The position numbers and the translations under genes were made by a program. The notes beneath the pieces are model-generated. The model saw only the letters and a program-made list of their open reading frames with translations. It ran no database searches and was not told the DNA's origin. Positions 32,005 through 42,600 of a stretch of 64,000 nt of DNA are shown piece after piece; within the stretch, counting starts at the first letter, position 1; every line of letters starts with the position of its first letter. Source of the DNA: Durusdinium trenchii (lineage: Eukaryota; Sar; Dinophyceae; Suessiales; Symbiodiniaceae); the NCBI GenBank assembly GCA_963970005.1, contig CAXAMN010023695.1, forward strand, positions 477,082-541,081, written 5' to 3'.

Positions 32005-32412
32005 TGGTGGCCACCCGGGTGGTGCGCACTCTTCGCACCGCACTGAGGCTCGCCGAGGTCATGCAGAAGTTGGGCTGCGCGCGCGAGCCGGGCGAAGCGG
32101 GCGCCGGGTCCGCCCCGCCCGCCGCTGGCCCTGGTGCGGTCCCCGCGGCCGCGCCGCAATCCATCCTCCGGGCGTCGACGACGGAGGTCCAGGCCGGAGC
32201 CTCCGGGCCCGGTAGGTGGGGGACAAGGCAGCAAGAGCGGATAAGAATGGGCTGTTTAAGGGGAAGCTTGCTCGCCTCAAAAGGCCCGGGTCAAAATGGG
32301 GTCCTTTCTTCCAACCTGGGGAACGCGAAATCTTTCAGGAGTCCATGGATGTTGAGAGCATGGGCGACGAGAATGACGATCAGTCGGGCGTGGAAAAGAG
32401 CTTTTCCGGTGA
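32005..32412 (+). CDS. GC-rich exons, unknown protein
   Basis: 32005-32212 reads RVVRTLRTALRLAEVMQKLG and an Ala/Pro/Gly-rich stretch, ending at GTAGGT. From 32216 another frame reads GDKAARADKNGLFKGKLARL and later VESMGDENDDQSGVEKSFS before GTGAGA. The two are in different frames and too close for an ordinary intron, so their relationship is unclear; they may be alternative exons or one may be spurious. Confidence 0.35.
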
Positions 32413-32583
32413 GAGTCTTGAAGTGCACCTCAGCGGCAGAAGGATCAGTCATGATCAGTCCGAAAACTCCTTTTTACATAAATGAATTCAACTGATACCA
32501 TGATATAACATGCTTAGTTGCTAGCTGAGTTGGCCGTTTTTGGGTAACTAGAAACATCTAGTCACTACTACACGAGTCGATGG

Positions 32584-33198
32584 TCACATGGGCATTCCTC
32601 CATGTCGGCGCACACCTGTCGCGACCGAGTCTGCGAGACAGCGCCATCGGCTTTCGCAAGTCTTCGCCGATGGCATCAGCGCCAAGGATAGTGCCAAGGC
32701 TAGTGGTGCAGAAGGCGTGAAAGGGGATGAATCAAGGGATGAAGCTGGTGCATTGGGATGCATTTGGTCCATGTGCGGGATGTTCTTCGATGAATTCAAT
32801 GTGGTGCATTTTCCTGTGCATTCGTGCGATGTCGGAGCCGTCCATAGTCCATGGGAAGACATGGATTTTGCGGCACCCGCTTGTCCAGGCACCGGACCTA
32901 CCAGGGTCTCCAGATCGGTGAGCGCACCCAGTGGCCCACGTCTCCGGGCTTTCGGCGCCTCAGAATTGGCTTTGTTAGCTTTGGGCCCTTTGGGAGAAGC
33001 CTTCCCCACCTCTGGTTCCTGTAAGGGGTCGCTGGGACAGGATGTTCCCGGCCACCTTTCTTGCAATTTTGAGAGATCCTCAAATAGATTTTCGTTGCTC
33101 CAAAGGAGCAGGAACTTCGTCCAGGCTTCCATGAAGCTAGGACCATCCGTCCAAGCATCCGCGCCTCCGTGGTCTTCATGCTTGTGACCATTGCCCAT
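32584..33198 (-). CDS. possible minus-strand ORF, unknown protein
   Basis: On the minus strand an ATG at 33196-33198 opens about 200 residues beginning MGNGHKHEDHGGADAWTDGP, continuing FMEAWTKFLLLWSNENLFED and a Lys/Pro-rich section. A + strand frame (32588-33187) is open over almost the same stretch. The minus frame has the more protein-like composition, with few rare residues and an amphipathic helix, but all other supported genes are on the + strand. I rate this as undecided. Confidence 0.35.
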   Translation of the reverse strand: MGNGHKHEDHGGADAWTDGPSFMEAWTKFLLLWSNENLFEDLSKLQERWPGTSCPSDPLQEPEVGKASPKGPKANKANSEAPKARRRGPLGALTDLETLVGPVPGQAGAAKSMSSHGLWTAPTSHECTGKCTTLNSSKNIPHMDQMHPNAPASSLDSSPFTPSAPLALALSLALMPSAKTCESRWRCLADSVATGVRRHGGMPM

Positions 33199-33471
33199 GA
33201 CTTGAAGTGTTGTGAGCGGGCTGGTGTGATGTGGTTGCAATTGCTGGAGTTGTTCGCTGGATTTCTCGTTGAAGAGGCAGCTTCTTGAAGAGAGGCCGTC
33301 GTTTCACGTTGAAAAGAGTAGCTTGGGGTGAGGTTCATCCTCAAGCTGGCACCGAACCTGTACAGACGTGCGCAGAAAAAGCACGCGGTCGGCAGCCTGT
33401 ACAGACTGGTCCGCCCTGAAGGTCCGTCCTTATGGCCTTGTGGTTCCTCATTTCCCACTTGGCTTTATCCC

Positions 33472-33580
33472 CATACTAGTAGCTTCTTGCTCCTAGTAGT
33501 AAGGCCAGGAGCCCCTAGTAGCGTCCTTGCTCCTAGTAGCGATGCGCTTTGCTCCTAGTAGCTTCTTGCTCCTAAGGTTA
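33472..33580 (-). repeat. CTACTAG-type dispersed repeat, inverted
   Basis: Several units of GCTCCTAGTAGC with GGCCAGGAGCCCCTAGTAGC, the reverse complement of the family at 1480. Confidence 0.8.
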
Positions 33581-34327
33581 CGAGGGGGCACCCCAAAGAC
33601 CAAGTCTTCACTTACAGCCGTGGCTTCCGTCGGGTTTGACCGATCGACGTGTCGCCTTCCTTGCTTCACTGGTGACTTATTCCTGCGCAGGTTCAACGCA
33701 GGAATGCCATCCTCACAGATCTCTTGAATCCGCAGCTTGGACGCCGAATGACTCGGCCGAATGGAGGTCTTTGACTCGACCTGGCCGGGCAGGAGGGTCT
33801 ATGACCCACCGGACCCGTGACAAGGCATTGGGGACGGTCAGAAAAGTTGGGTCATTGGTGCACACATCTACAGAACAGCAGGATGGAGAACTACAGTAAA
33901 TAGCTATATACATCCTTTGTAATGACTATGACTATACATAAATATATGCACATACACATACAGCATACAGTACACCCCCGCCTTGAAGGGTTTGGATTTC
34001 TTGTTTCCAGCATGCCCCAATCAAGCTTGAAGCTTGTTTCACTGAGGAAGCCGCTGGCGGCGCATTGGGAGCCTCCCACAGTCCCTCTGGCATTAACGCC
34101 TTGAAGTTTGATCTGAGATTTCAACGTTCGGCAGGACGTGCTGTTTCAACAGAGACGTTCCCAGTTTTAGAGGCAGCCCGAACCTGTTTCAGGCTGTTCG
34201 TCTGCTGCAGGTGGTAAGTTTAAAGCAGTAGCTGCCTGTAGTGGTCTTTTTTGGGCCTCATTTGAAGGAGGTCGTACAGAAGCCGCTGGGTCTGACAGTT
34301 TCATGGCCTCACATCCACGGTTTTCAG

Positions 34328-34546
34328 GTGTACAGATGGGTCAGATCCAGCACCTTAGTCACACGGCAATGGCTCATTTCCGAGGGACAGGCCTACAGAT
34401 TCGACAGATGGGGGGCGCTGGCTCGGGACAGCTGTTCTGGCGAAGACCACAGCAAGTGGAAAAGCGGAGCTTTTGCAGCTCCCGTGCGCGGAAGTTGGTT
34501 GAGACGTGGATCTAGACATGGATTACTGGATACGTCGGATAAGTGA
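34328..34546 (+). CDS. possible terminal exon
   Basis: Follows TTTTCAG. One frame reads VYRWVRSSTLVTRQWLISEG and ends at TGA 34544-34546. A second frame is also open (to 34515, with RKLVETWI and a stop). No family is recognised. Confidence 0.3.
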   Translation: MYRWVRSSTLVTRQWLISEGQAYRFDRWGALARDSCSGEDHSKWKSGAFAAPVRGSWLRRGSRHGLLDTSDK

Positions 34547-36512
34547 TGATTAGTGATAACTTGGTTTTTTAGGATCAAAGCTAGTGAAGCTCAACTCGCA
34601 CCAAACCATGGTGCTTCTCAGCACTTCCGGACTGCACGTTCTTTTCCTAGCGCGACCCGCGCGTGGCACCGTCCGGCACTGTGAGGACACTGGCCGCCAA
34701 TGGGTGTGGTCCGTGATCTTAGCTCGGAAAGGAACGGACCTGAAGTCTTCGTGACACAGATGAGGAACGAAGTTTCCCTGGGAACCAAATGAATAGTGCG
34801 TGAGCTATCCTGCGCCCTACCTACAAGCTAACTTAGTCTAGTAGCTTACTAGTCCCTTACTTAATTTAGGAGGAGAGGAGCGGGTTAAAAAAAGGCGTGT
34901 TGACGGATCCTTCTCAAGAGTGACGTGTCTTCGTCTAAGTCTGGGATCGGACCTTCTGAACACCACCATTGGACCATTCTCCGCCCCGAGTGGTCGAAGT
35001 GTTAAAACATTTTCAAGCAGTTCCATCGCCGGTGCCGGTGTGCAGATCACGAAGTCCATGCAGGTGCTGTGACTGTCGTGGGTCTAAGGCCATGTGCAGC
35101 TGCTCGGAAGGCCCTCTCAAAGGCCGTCCCGCTGACCGGCCTGGTGGTGCTGGCTTTGCGGCCAGAGATGCAGCGTACCTGTGAATGTACCGATCCTACT
35201 TGCTGACGCCTAGAGACCTAGAGCAAAGACCTGCAGAGGCAGGAGATAGAAAACCACCAAGGTTCTCCATCGAAATTGAACATGATTGAAACATCATCAG
35301 AGAACACATGCCAGCAACTTTTGAATTTAGAACTTCAGGATCCGTTATTGCTTCAATCTTGTTTGCTTTTGACTTCCATCTTCACCTCTTTTGCATTCTT
35401 TTTGACTTTTTTGGGTTTCACCCGTTCATTCAAGTCGGCTCGCGGGAGTTGACTGGCCGACCGGACCCGTCGGACGCCGGACCCGTCGGACTGGCTCAAA
35501 GCGGGGCAGGGCGGTCGGACGCCGTGGGTGAGGCTCGGCGCGGTCAGAGGCTCTCTCCACGGAGCGTTGCCGGCGAAGGTCGGACACCCTCGGGGGTTTG
35601 GCGCCGCAGTAGGCCTCTTTCAACATTTGATACTGGTAGTTCAGGTCTGTGAGGCCAAAGACATCCAGGTCGAGGGCCTCCTTCGCCCCAGGAGTTGGAC
35701 ATGGCAGAGGGGGACACCCACCTGGCCAGGCCTGGATTCGCAAGAGTTCTTGGAAGACCGACTGGAAAGCTAGAACCCAATGTGAAGCTTGTGAGACCTT
35801 AAGGGTTAATCGGATTAATCGGATAATCCAGCCACCCAAGACCAGATTCCCGCAAAACCCAACGCGCCTGCGACTCAGCATTCAGTTTCTCTTTTTTTTT
35901 GGGGGGGGGGATCGCCCCAGCGATCTTCATGAGATTGCCAGGCGCTTTGGCTCAGTCGATGCTGGGCGGCATCAGTTGTGTGTGGTGGGTGTTTTGGACA
36001 GTGTCAGAGGGCGGAAGTGCGGGGAAGTCCGAAAATGCCTCACGTGTAACACGTGTATAGGTCTAATGTAGACTCAAACGATTAATAAAATTGAATAAAT
36101 AATCGCCCTATAAAAGCTTGGGCCTTTAAGCAGGCCTGACAGGCAGTGGCAGGCCTTTAACGATTTTGGAGGAACTGGCAGGCCTCATCGGTGCATCGCT
36201 TCCCATGAAAGAATCCTTGCTTCCGGTTACATTGATTGCTTGAAGGGCGAAATGGCTGCTGCTGTAGATCTTCACACCTTCAAAGGTATGAGGGGCAGAG
36301 CGCAGACCAAGTCCAAGCTTTCCGACAGAAAGTGAACAGTGAGCCCCCAAACCATCTTACGAAAGCTGTGGGGGAAACCCACACGAAACGAAACAAAACT
36401 AGGAAACACACATACAAGGAACATTTTACTGTAATATGCTCAAAGTTTCACCCACATCCGGGTATTGCCATTGGCCAGGTGCGAACAACCTCCGCGATAG
36501 GACAACATAGGT

Positions 36513-36531
36513 TAGCAGCAGCAGCAGCAGC

Positions 36532-36565
<34 letters not shown>
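36513..36565. repeat. (CAG)n trinucleotide repeat
   Basis: About seventeen CAG/GCA triplets with one CGG interruption. It can be read as poly-Ala, poly-Gln or poly-Ser, but no supported exon includes it. Confidence 0.9.
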
Positions 36566-36566
<1 letters not shown>

Positions 36567-39500
36567 CATTCGTAGTCCTGTTTGGTTCAAGTGCCTCAGT
36601 GAGCATCACCAATCTTTTCTTTGAATCTTTTGCCTGGGCCGAGGGAGCCAGAGTGTATGTCTGCCTAGGCCAGCTCACCTCCCTGCTTGGGCGTCCGCTC
36701 AGAGACGAGCTCAGTAGTCGAGGATACAGCCTACGGAGCTGTGCCATGCTGCGAGCGCAGCTCGGCTGGAAACCGTTGCGGGAGAAATTGAAAGGAGGGT
36801 GGGGTGTCTTTGCCTGCTTTGGAGGAAGAGGCTGAACCAGGTTATCAAAGTCGTGTCGCATCAAGTTCTGACATCGCTTACCAATTGAACATGCCCAACT
36901 ACGTCAATGGCACGTGTGTCCAGTCCATGCATACACAGTGGGGGTTCCTCAAAACTTGCAAACCCTCTTTGTTCCAATTATTCCTATTTGTCATAAGCAT
37001 CTATTTTTCACCCCTTGCCTTGCTGGACTTAGAGTTGGAGACAAACGATTTTTGTTAAATGTCTTGCGAACTCTCTTTTGCCGGTTCCTTCAACATGAGG
37101 CATCCGTGCGCAGATTCCATTGATTTTTGGGTGGGCCGTTGTCCCACATGAGACTGCACACCGGGCTTGGGGTGCAAATGAAATGATAAGGTTAAACCAT
37201 GCTAGATAGACAAATTTGGCAGTGCAAAGTTAGGTAGAATGGTAGAATACATCATGTGGGCACAGCAAATGGATTTCAGTAAAAAGCGTGCCAAGTAAAT
37301 ATGTTTTATTTCAAAGGAACTGTGCAGAAAGATGGCTCTCATAAGTTGAAGCGGTTTTGAGCGAAGTCCTTGTCATAAACTTTGAGAGGTTGGTGCTTTG
37401 CGTGGGTCGCAGCACCCCAGATGCTTGATCTCGCGCAATAGAAGCGCCAAACAGGCATGTGTAGGAAGCAGGGTTGCTGCACAACAAAGGTGCTAGTTCT
37501 GTTCTGTTCATTTGTATGCTTGGGGAAACTATGTTTGGTTTAGGGAATCCGTTTCTATCATATAGATTCAACCTTGGAAAAGGATTGCGCAACGTAGCAC
37601 ATTGGCTAAGGCACAGGAGCCGGCAAGTATGGCATTACATGTGTAGACAACCGCTGGGCTGGACCTGCAAAAAACAACGCGGTCGTAAACGTGTGCCGAC
37701 GACCATCGAAATCCCCTTGAAAACGGACCCCTTATGCCCATTTTCTCCCACGCACACTATGGCTTCAGCTATGCAGCCAGTCTTTGTCCACTGCAATGTC
37801 CAAGAAGTCTTCCGGTCGGAATCCAAGTTTGTTGGCGCAACTCTGTTTGTACACCCGAAATCTCCACCTGCATGTGTTCATCCAACTTAAACGGATCCCA
37901 AGACCAGACTTGCGCCACTCCCTGTTGAATTGCGAAGGCCAGGCTCATGTGCGGGAGCGCGCAGCCTTGCAATTGCAACAGCAACACAAGCCCAAGAAAC
38001 TCCAGAGTGGGGTTCTCCGTGGGGCGGCGTGGAGGGCGTTGCCCACTGATGATACCGAGGGGCCTTTGCCCAATGTGATGTCGATGACAATGTTGATGAC
38101 AATGTTGTGATGCCGATGACAATAACATTGTCGATGACAATTTTGTGATGTCGACCTACCATACGGGGTGGGTTACACAAAGCCATACCATAAAAATGCA
38201 CGTGAAACTTTACTTCTGGGGCAAAGCAGCGTTGCGTGCGCGCGTTTACGTGCAATCGGGCCCAATCGCAGACATAGGTGCATTTCTGGTTTCATCCACA
38301 GAGAGAGAGAGAGAGAGAGAGAAAGAGAGCGAGACATACAGTAAATGATCACTACACCCAAACGGGTGAACACAAAGGCTCACAGCTCACAACCTTGCCT
38401 TCCAAAGCTTCTGTCACTTTATCTTGGTGTCTATGTTTGATGTGTGTTTGTGTTGGGGGCTTCCATAAGAGGTGGAGGGATTTGGGAGATTCCATGTCTC
38501 AGATCCCCGCGTGTTGGGATGCTCATGTGGTTCGCTTCCAGCGCAGTCGACTCAGGCTGGGACGAAGACTCTGAGAGCTGCTCGATTTGCCATGTCCTTC
38601 TGGGGCGAAGTCAGGGCCCCAGGAGCATTTTTTAGGCAGTTCGTGGGCCCTGCCGGCACCTTTCGCTTGGGGTGCCCAATGGAAACCCATAAGTAGAGTG
38701 GGCAGGTTGTTGATGTGGCGGAAAGAGCTTCAACTTGTGCTCAGGGCGGTTGCGTTTACGCCACCACTGCCGTATTTGTGGGCGATGTGTATGCGTGGCT
38801 TGGCGCACTAAAACTGCAGCACCGCTGCGTTTAGCGCGTACGGGGCAGGTACTACGTAGCGGGCACTCGTGGGTGCCAGCTGTGTTTTTGCACCCATTTG
38901 AGTGGTCAGAAAGTCCCCAATCAGCTTAGGGGCCGTGCTCGCCCAACATGATCACGGTACCGGGCTATAGCAAAGACCTTCAGCGCGCATGCACCCCATG
39001 CCTGGCGATTGCTGCTTGGCGTGCAGAGGTGACCTCATAGCCATGAGAATCTTGGAGCATGGCTGCTCATGTTGGCTGATTCAGACCACTTCTTGATGAT
39101 CCATGGACAGATGTGTGAGCTGGACAGCTTCTAGTTGAACCATCAGCTCTGAACCGTTTTCCTCATTGGGGACACTGGAGCACCTCTGAGCCTCCGGAAC
39201 AAGGTGCGAGGTTGCAACATGAGTTTCGCAGGTTTGCTTGGAGTTGTCCCCAAGAGTTGAATGCAGAACGCCTTGGCATTCTGAAAGCCATCGTCCCCCT
39301 CTGCAGTTTTCTTGCCCAAGTCTTGGCAGAGCGGCTTTGGGAAGCCAAGCGTTGTTTTTGGCACACGCAGCCATTGGGCAAAACCATCGCAACTTGGCAC
39401 GGAGGAGGGTTTTTGTTTGCAACCAGACACCACTCCCATTGGTTCTGGAAGAGCATCATGTATCAGAAATGCGGCCTATGCGGGACATCATGGACATCAC

Positions 39501-39581
39501 GATGCACATAGACAAATAAGCTTGGACCGTTAGGACTCTGTGGCCCCGGGTCGAGCCGTCACCGGTGGGACAGTTTTCCGC

Positions 39582-39621
39582 CGTGGCCGCGGCCACGCCT
39601 CGGCCGCGCCACGTGGCGCGG
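39582..39621. promoter_or_regulatory. two perfect palindromes upstream of the CNG-type channel start
   Basis: 39582-39597 (CGTGGCCGCGGCCACG, 16 bp) and 39604-39621 (CCGCGCCACGTGGCGCGG, 18 bp, with a central CACGTG) are each perfect palindromes, 6 bases apart and 13 bases before the likely ATG. They could act as a protein-binding site or an mRNA leader hairpin; the function is inferred from position only. Confidence 0.5.
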
Positions 39622-39634
39622 GGGCTGTGGCACC

Positions 39635-39685
39635 ATGGAGTTCCGGGAGCTCATTGGCAAGCTGACCGAAGCACATGATCGAGAA
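39635..39685 (+). CDS. gene E first exon
   Basis: ATGGAG in a good context (CACCATGG) opens MEFRELIGKLTEAHDRE, ending at GTGTGG. Similar short helical starts are, as I recall, seen in dinoflagellate channel proteins. Linkage to the next supported exon is inferred; small pieces near 39882 (AKLKEAG) and 40020 may lie between. Confidence 0.5.
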
Positions 39686-42600
39686 GTGTGGAGTGCTGGG
39701 GCCACTTGGATCAACTTGGCAAACCGAACCTTTCACTTTTTAGGGTGTTTTCTTATCTTGCAATAGCAGCCTGCCTTGGCAGTCTTCACAACTGGGTTAG
39801 AGCTTTTGAGCTTAATGCTGGATGGAGCTCATAGAGGTTTCAGTTACACTGCACTGACCTGCTAATGAACGTGTCTCCAAGGCAAAGCTGAAAGAGGCTG
39901 GTGCTGACATACACTGCGCTGGAGTATCAAGTTGCATATCGATCTTTTGCATTTGTTGATTGCTGTTTGTTGGCTGTTTGGCTGTTTGATGCCCTATCCC
40001 TGTGAGGAGAATTGCAGGCTCGAGAGGAGGGTGGAGGACACGGGGCATGACCACCCCAATGATCCCAACCACCCTTTCAGACCATTCATCTCATGGCTTC
40101 CTCCATCTGTCTATCGCCCCCCCCCCGCGTGCTGAATCGCCGAGCCGAAACTCCGCAGGACTTGGAAAAACAGGTGGAATCTCTCGGTGGAGATTTGCTT
40201 GTAGAGTCCACCTCTCCGAACGCCTCGTCCTCGCGGCCGGCGCCCCTCACCCTTCCCGGCGTGGCCTCAAAGTGGGGCACATCAGACAGCGGCGAGGACG
40301 CTGGGCTCCTTGGAAGGTACTGGGGCTGGATGGTTCGAAGGGTGGAGGATTCTGCTGGATGTTCGGACTGGTTTGGCTGGTGATCAAGCACTTGGCAGCT
40401 CCAAGTCTAGAAGTCGAATCGAGGACTATGCTGCCGTGCAGAGGTAAGAGCGGTTAGGCAGCTAGGAGAATGTGATGTGGCCATCTGAGGCTGATTTATG
40501 TGAAGCCAGCAGGGTCAGGAGGCAGTGAGCGTCACTCTCAGAAGCAAGGCTGGCGACCAACTCGCTTTATTGTTTGTCAGACCCAATTCAGAACTTAATG
40601 GTCACCTGCCGCCGATGTGGCCGCCGTTGTCGTCGCCCGGGCAGGCTCGACCAGTCAAGACAGTGGCAAAGAGCTGGTGAGTGCGCTGAAGAAGCCCAAC
40701 CGCAACTCTCGAAGCTCGCGGCATTCACAGACCTCCTTGGCCTCCGCCTCCACACCTGAGAGACCCGGAAGGCGGGACGAGACACCGAAAAAGCCGAGAG
40801 AGGTTGGTCTTTGCTCCATGCACCGGAGAATGTAGGACGTAGGAGCCCTTCGCGCATCTTCGCGCAGGTCGAGCCTGCGGGTGAGCGTGCCGGAAATCAA
40901 CACCTTAGAACCTTGCCTCCAGTTCCTGCGATCTGTGCAAGCTCAAGTGCAGGAAGCACATGGCTGCTCTTTGTTTGCGGCAGTTTCTTGCTGCTTTGTT
41001 GTTGGTGGGTTCTGTCGCAGCAGGGGAGGATTCTCTCGCCCACGTGTCCTTGCTGAGGAAGTGCCTCTGCCAGATGGGCCTAACCCTAGCCCGAGACCCT
41101 CCTTCGCGGACAACAGCGGAGGTAGCAGCCAGAGACCGTCCACCAGCTCGATCACCCCTCCGGGTAAGATCGTTTCCTTCGGGAATCTCCTAGGGATGGG
41201 CAGTTCGAGCCTCTTGGCCGCAAAGCTGGGACTCGGCTTGGTGGCTGTGCCCCTCGTCCTGTGTGTGAAAAACCTCCTCCAGCCCGGCACGACCTGAGGC
41301 AAGCAGAACCAGCGCAGCGTCTTGCCCTGGCCGCCCCCGGGCGGCGTGGCGGGCACCGGGCGGCGCAACAGCGCCATGCTCGGTGGGCTCCTGCCGCCGA
41401 GATCGCCCGGAGGCCCCGCGGGGCGGCGCATGAGTGCGGCCCAGGTGGTGACCATGGCACGCCGAGGCCGGTGCTGGAAGTGCATGTCGGCCACAGAGTC
41501 GTGCTAAGCCGGGTGATCGTTGTGTTGGCACCATTTTGGAGGGTGGTCAAGTGTGGTGTGTCCTGTGTGTCCTTGAAGAAGGCACGTTGAAGGATTTCGC
41601 CTCAGGCACTACAGTCGGTGTGGGCGGCTTGACTCTGGCTGCGGGGCAGGAGCGCTTGTACATCCATGAAGCACATGTCATATGGCACAGAAGCCCAAGC
41701 ATTCGGATTTTGTCAGTGATTTCCGTATTGCTCCATCGGACGCTGCTACGATTGAAGATTTCCGTAGCCGCGCTTGTCATATTTATCATTCAGTTGGTGT
41801 TGGCGGTCGGCATGATTTGATTCACAGACCAGTGCTCCAGGACATCAAGCTCCTTGAGGTCTGGTGACTTTGGATGAAGAACGAGAGGGGCTGGTGGAGA
41901 GGCAAAAATTGTGATTCCTTTGGGCTCACAGGGCCTCGGAAACCCTCTGTGCCACTACTGCTGGCCACGAAAATTTACCTCCGTGACAGTTGTTGAAAAG
42001 AGCATTTGCATACCATCAATTGGATCAATTGGCATTCCAAAGCTCATAAAAGCTTGATATGACTTTCTACTTGCTATGTCCAGCTGAGGAGCAAGAATCC
42101 AACCGCAGAGATCATTGCAAGAGTCACGCCTCGCAGCTTGTCATGTAAAATATGATTTGCCACCTTCCAGCACCTGCATCCCAAAGAATAAAAACATCCT
42201 TACCACGAGACATGTTTTGTGGACGCCAGTGCCGTCCTTCAAACGTCTTTGACCCAGGGCACATGGCCGCGAATGCCAACAAAGAAGGGGATTCGGACAG
42301 CCTGAAGGAGGCAAGAATTGGCAAGACTGGGAGTTGCAGAGTTGCACGCTGTGGGACAGACGTTTGACTGAGTCTCAATTCGAGGAAAGAGGGACTCTCC
42401 AATGGACAGCACCCACCACTGTCGCCGCGGGGGTTTGTCTTGGCCAGGAGGGTATTTTGCCGCCGCAAGCCCGCGGATGCCTGGGGCGTTTCGTCTCCAA
42501 CCCAAGCTCTCCCAGACGGATCGCCTATGAGGTGGGGGTTTGGGGATGCGAGCCATCCGCGCGCATGACGTATGACGTATCAAAAGTTGTTTTCCAATAG

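Larger units (their letters stand above)
34547..39634 (+). other. 5 kb without a confident gene
   Basis: Contains a (CAG)n tract, a (GA)n tract (38298-38324), and several open frames (35640-35772, 35918-36020, 37784-38110, 39212-39511), none with domains or paired splice sites. It is probably intergenic sequence or the upstream region of the CNG-type channel gene. Confidence 0.4.

Noticed and set aside
33561..33590. Ubiquitin-like ending LRLRGG in a + frame
   Set aside because: It arises from the CTACTAG repeat and its edge; no ubiquitin fold precedes it.
35918..36030. Hydrophobic stretch that could be a transmembrane exon
   Set aside because: Two frames are open, splice sites are poor, and it is isolated from the channel exons.
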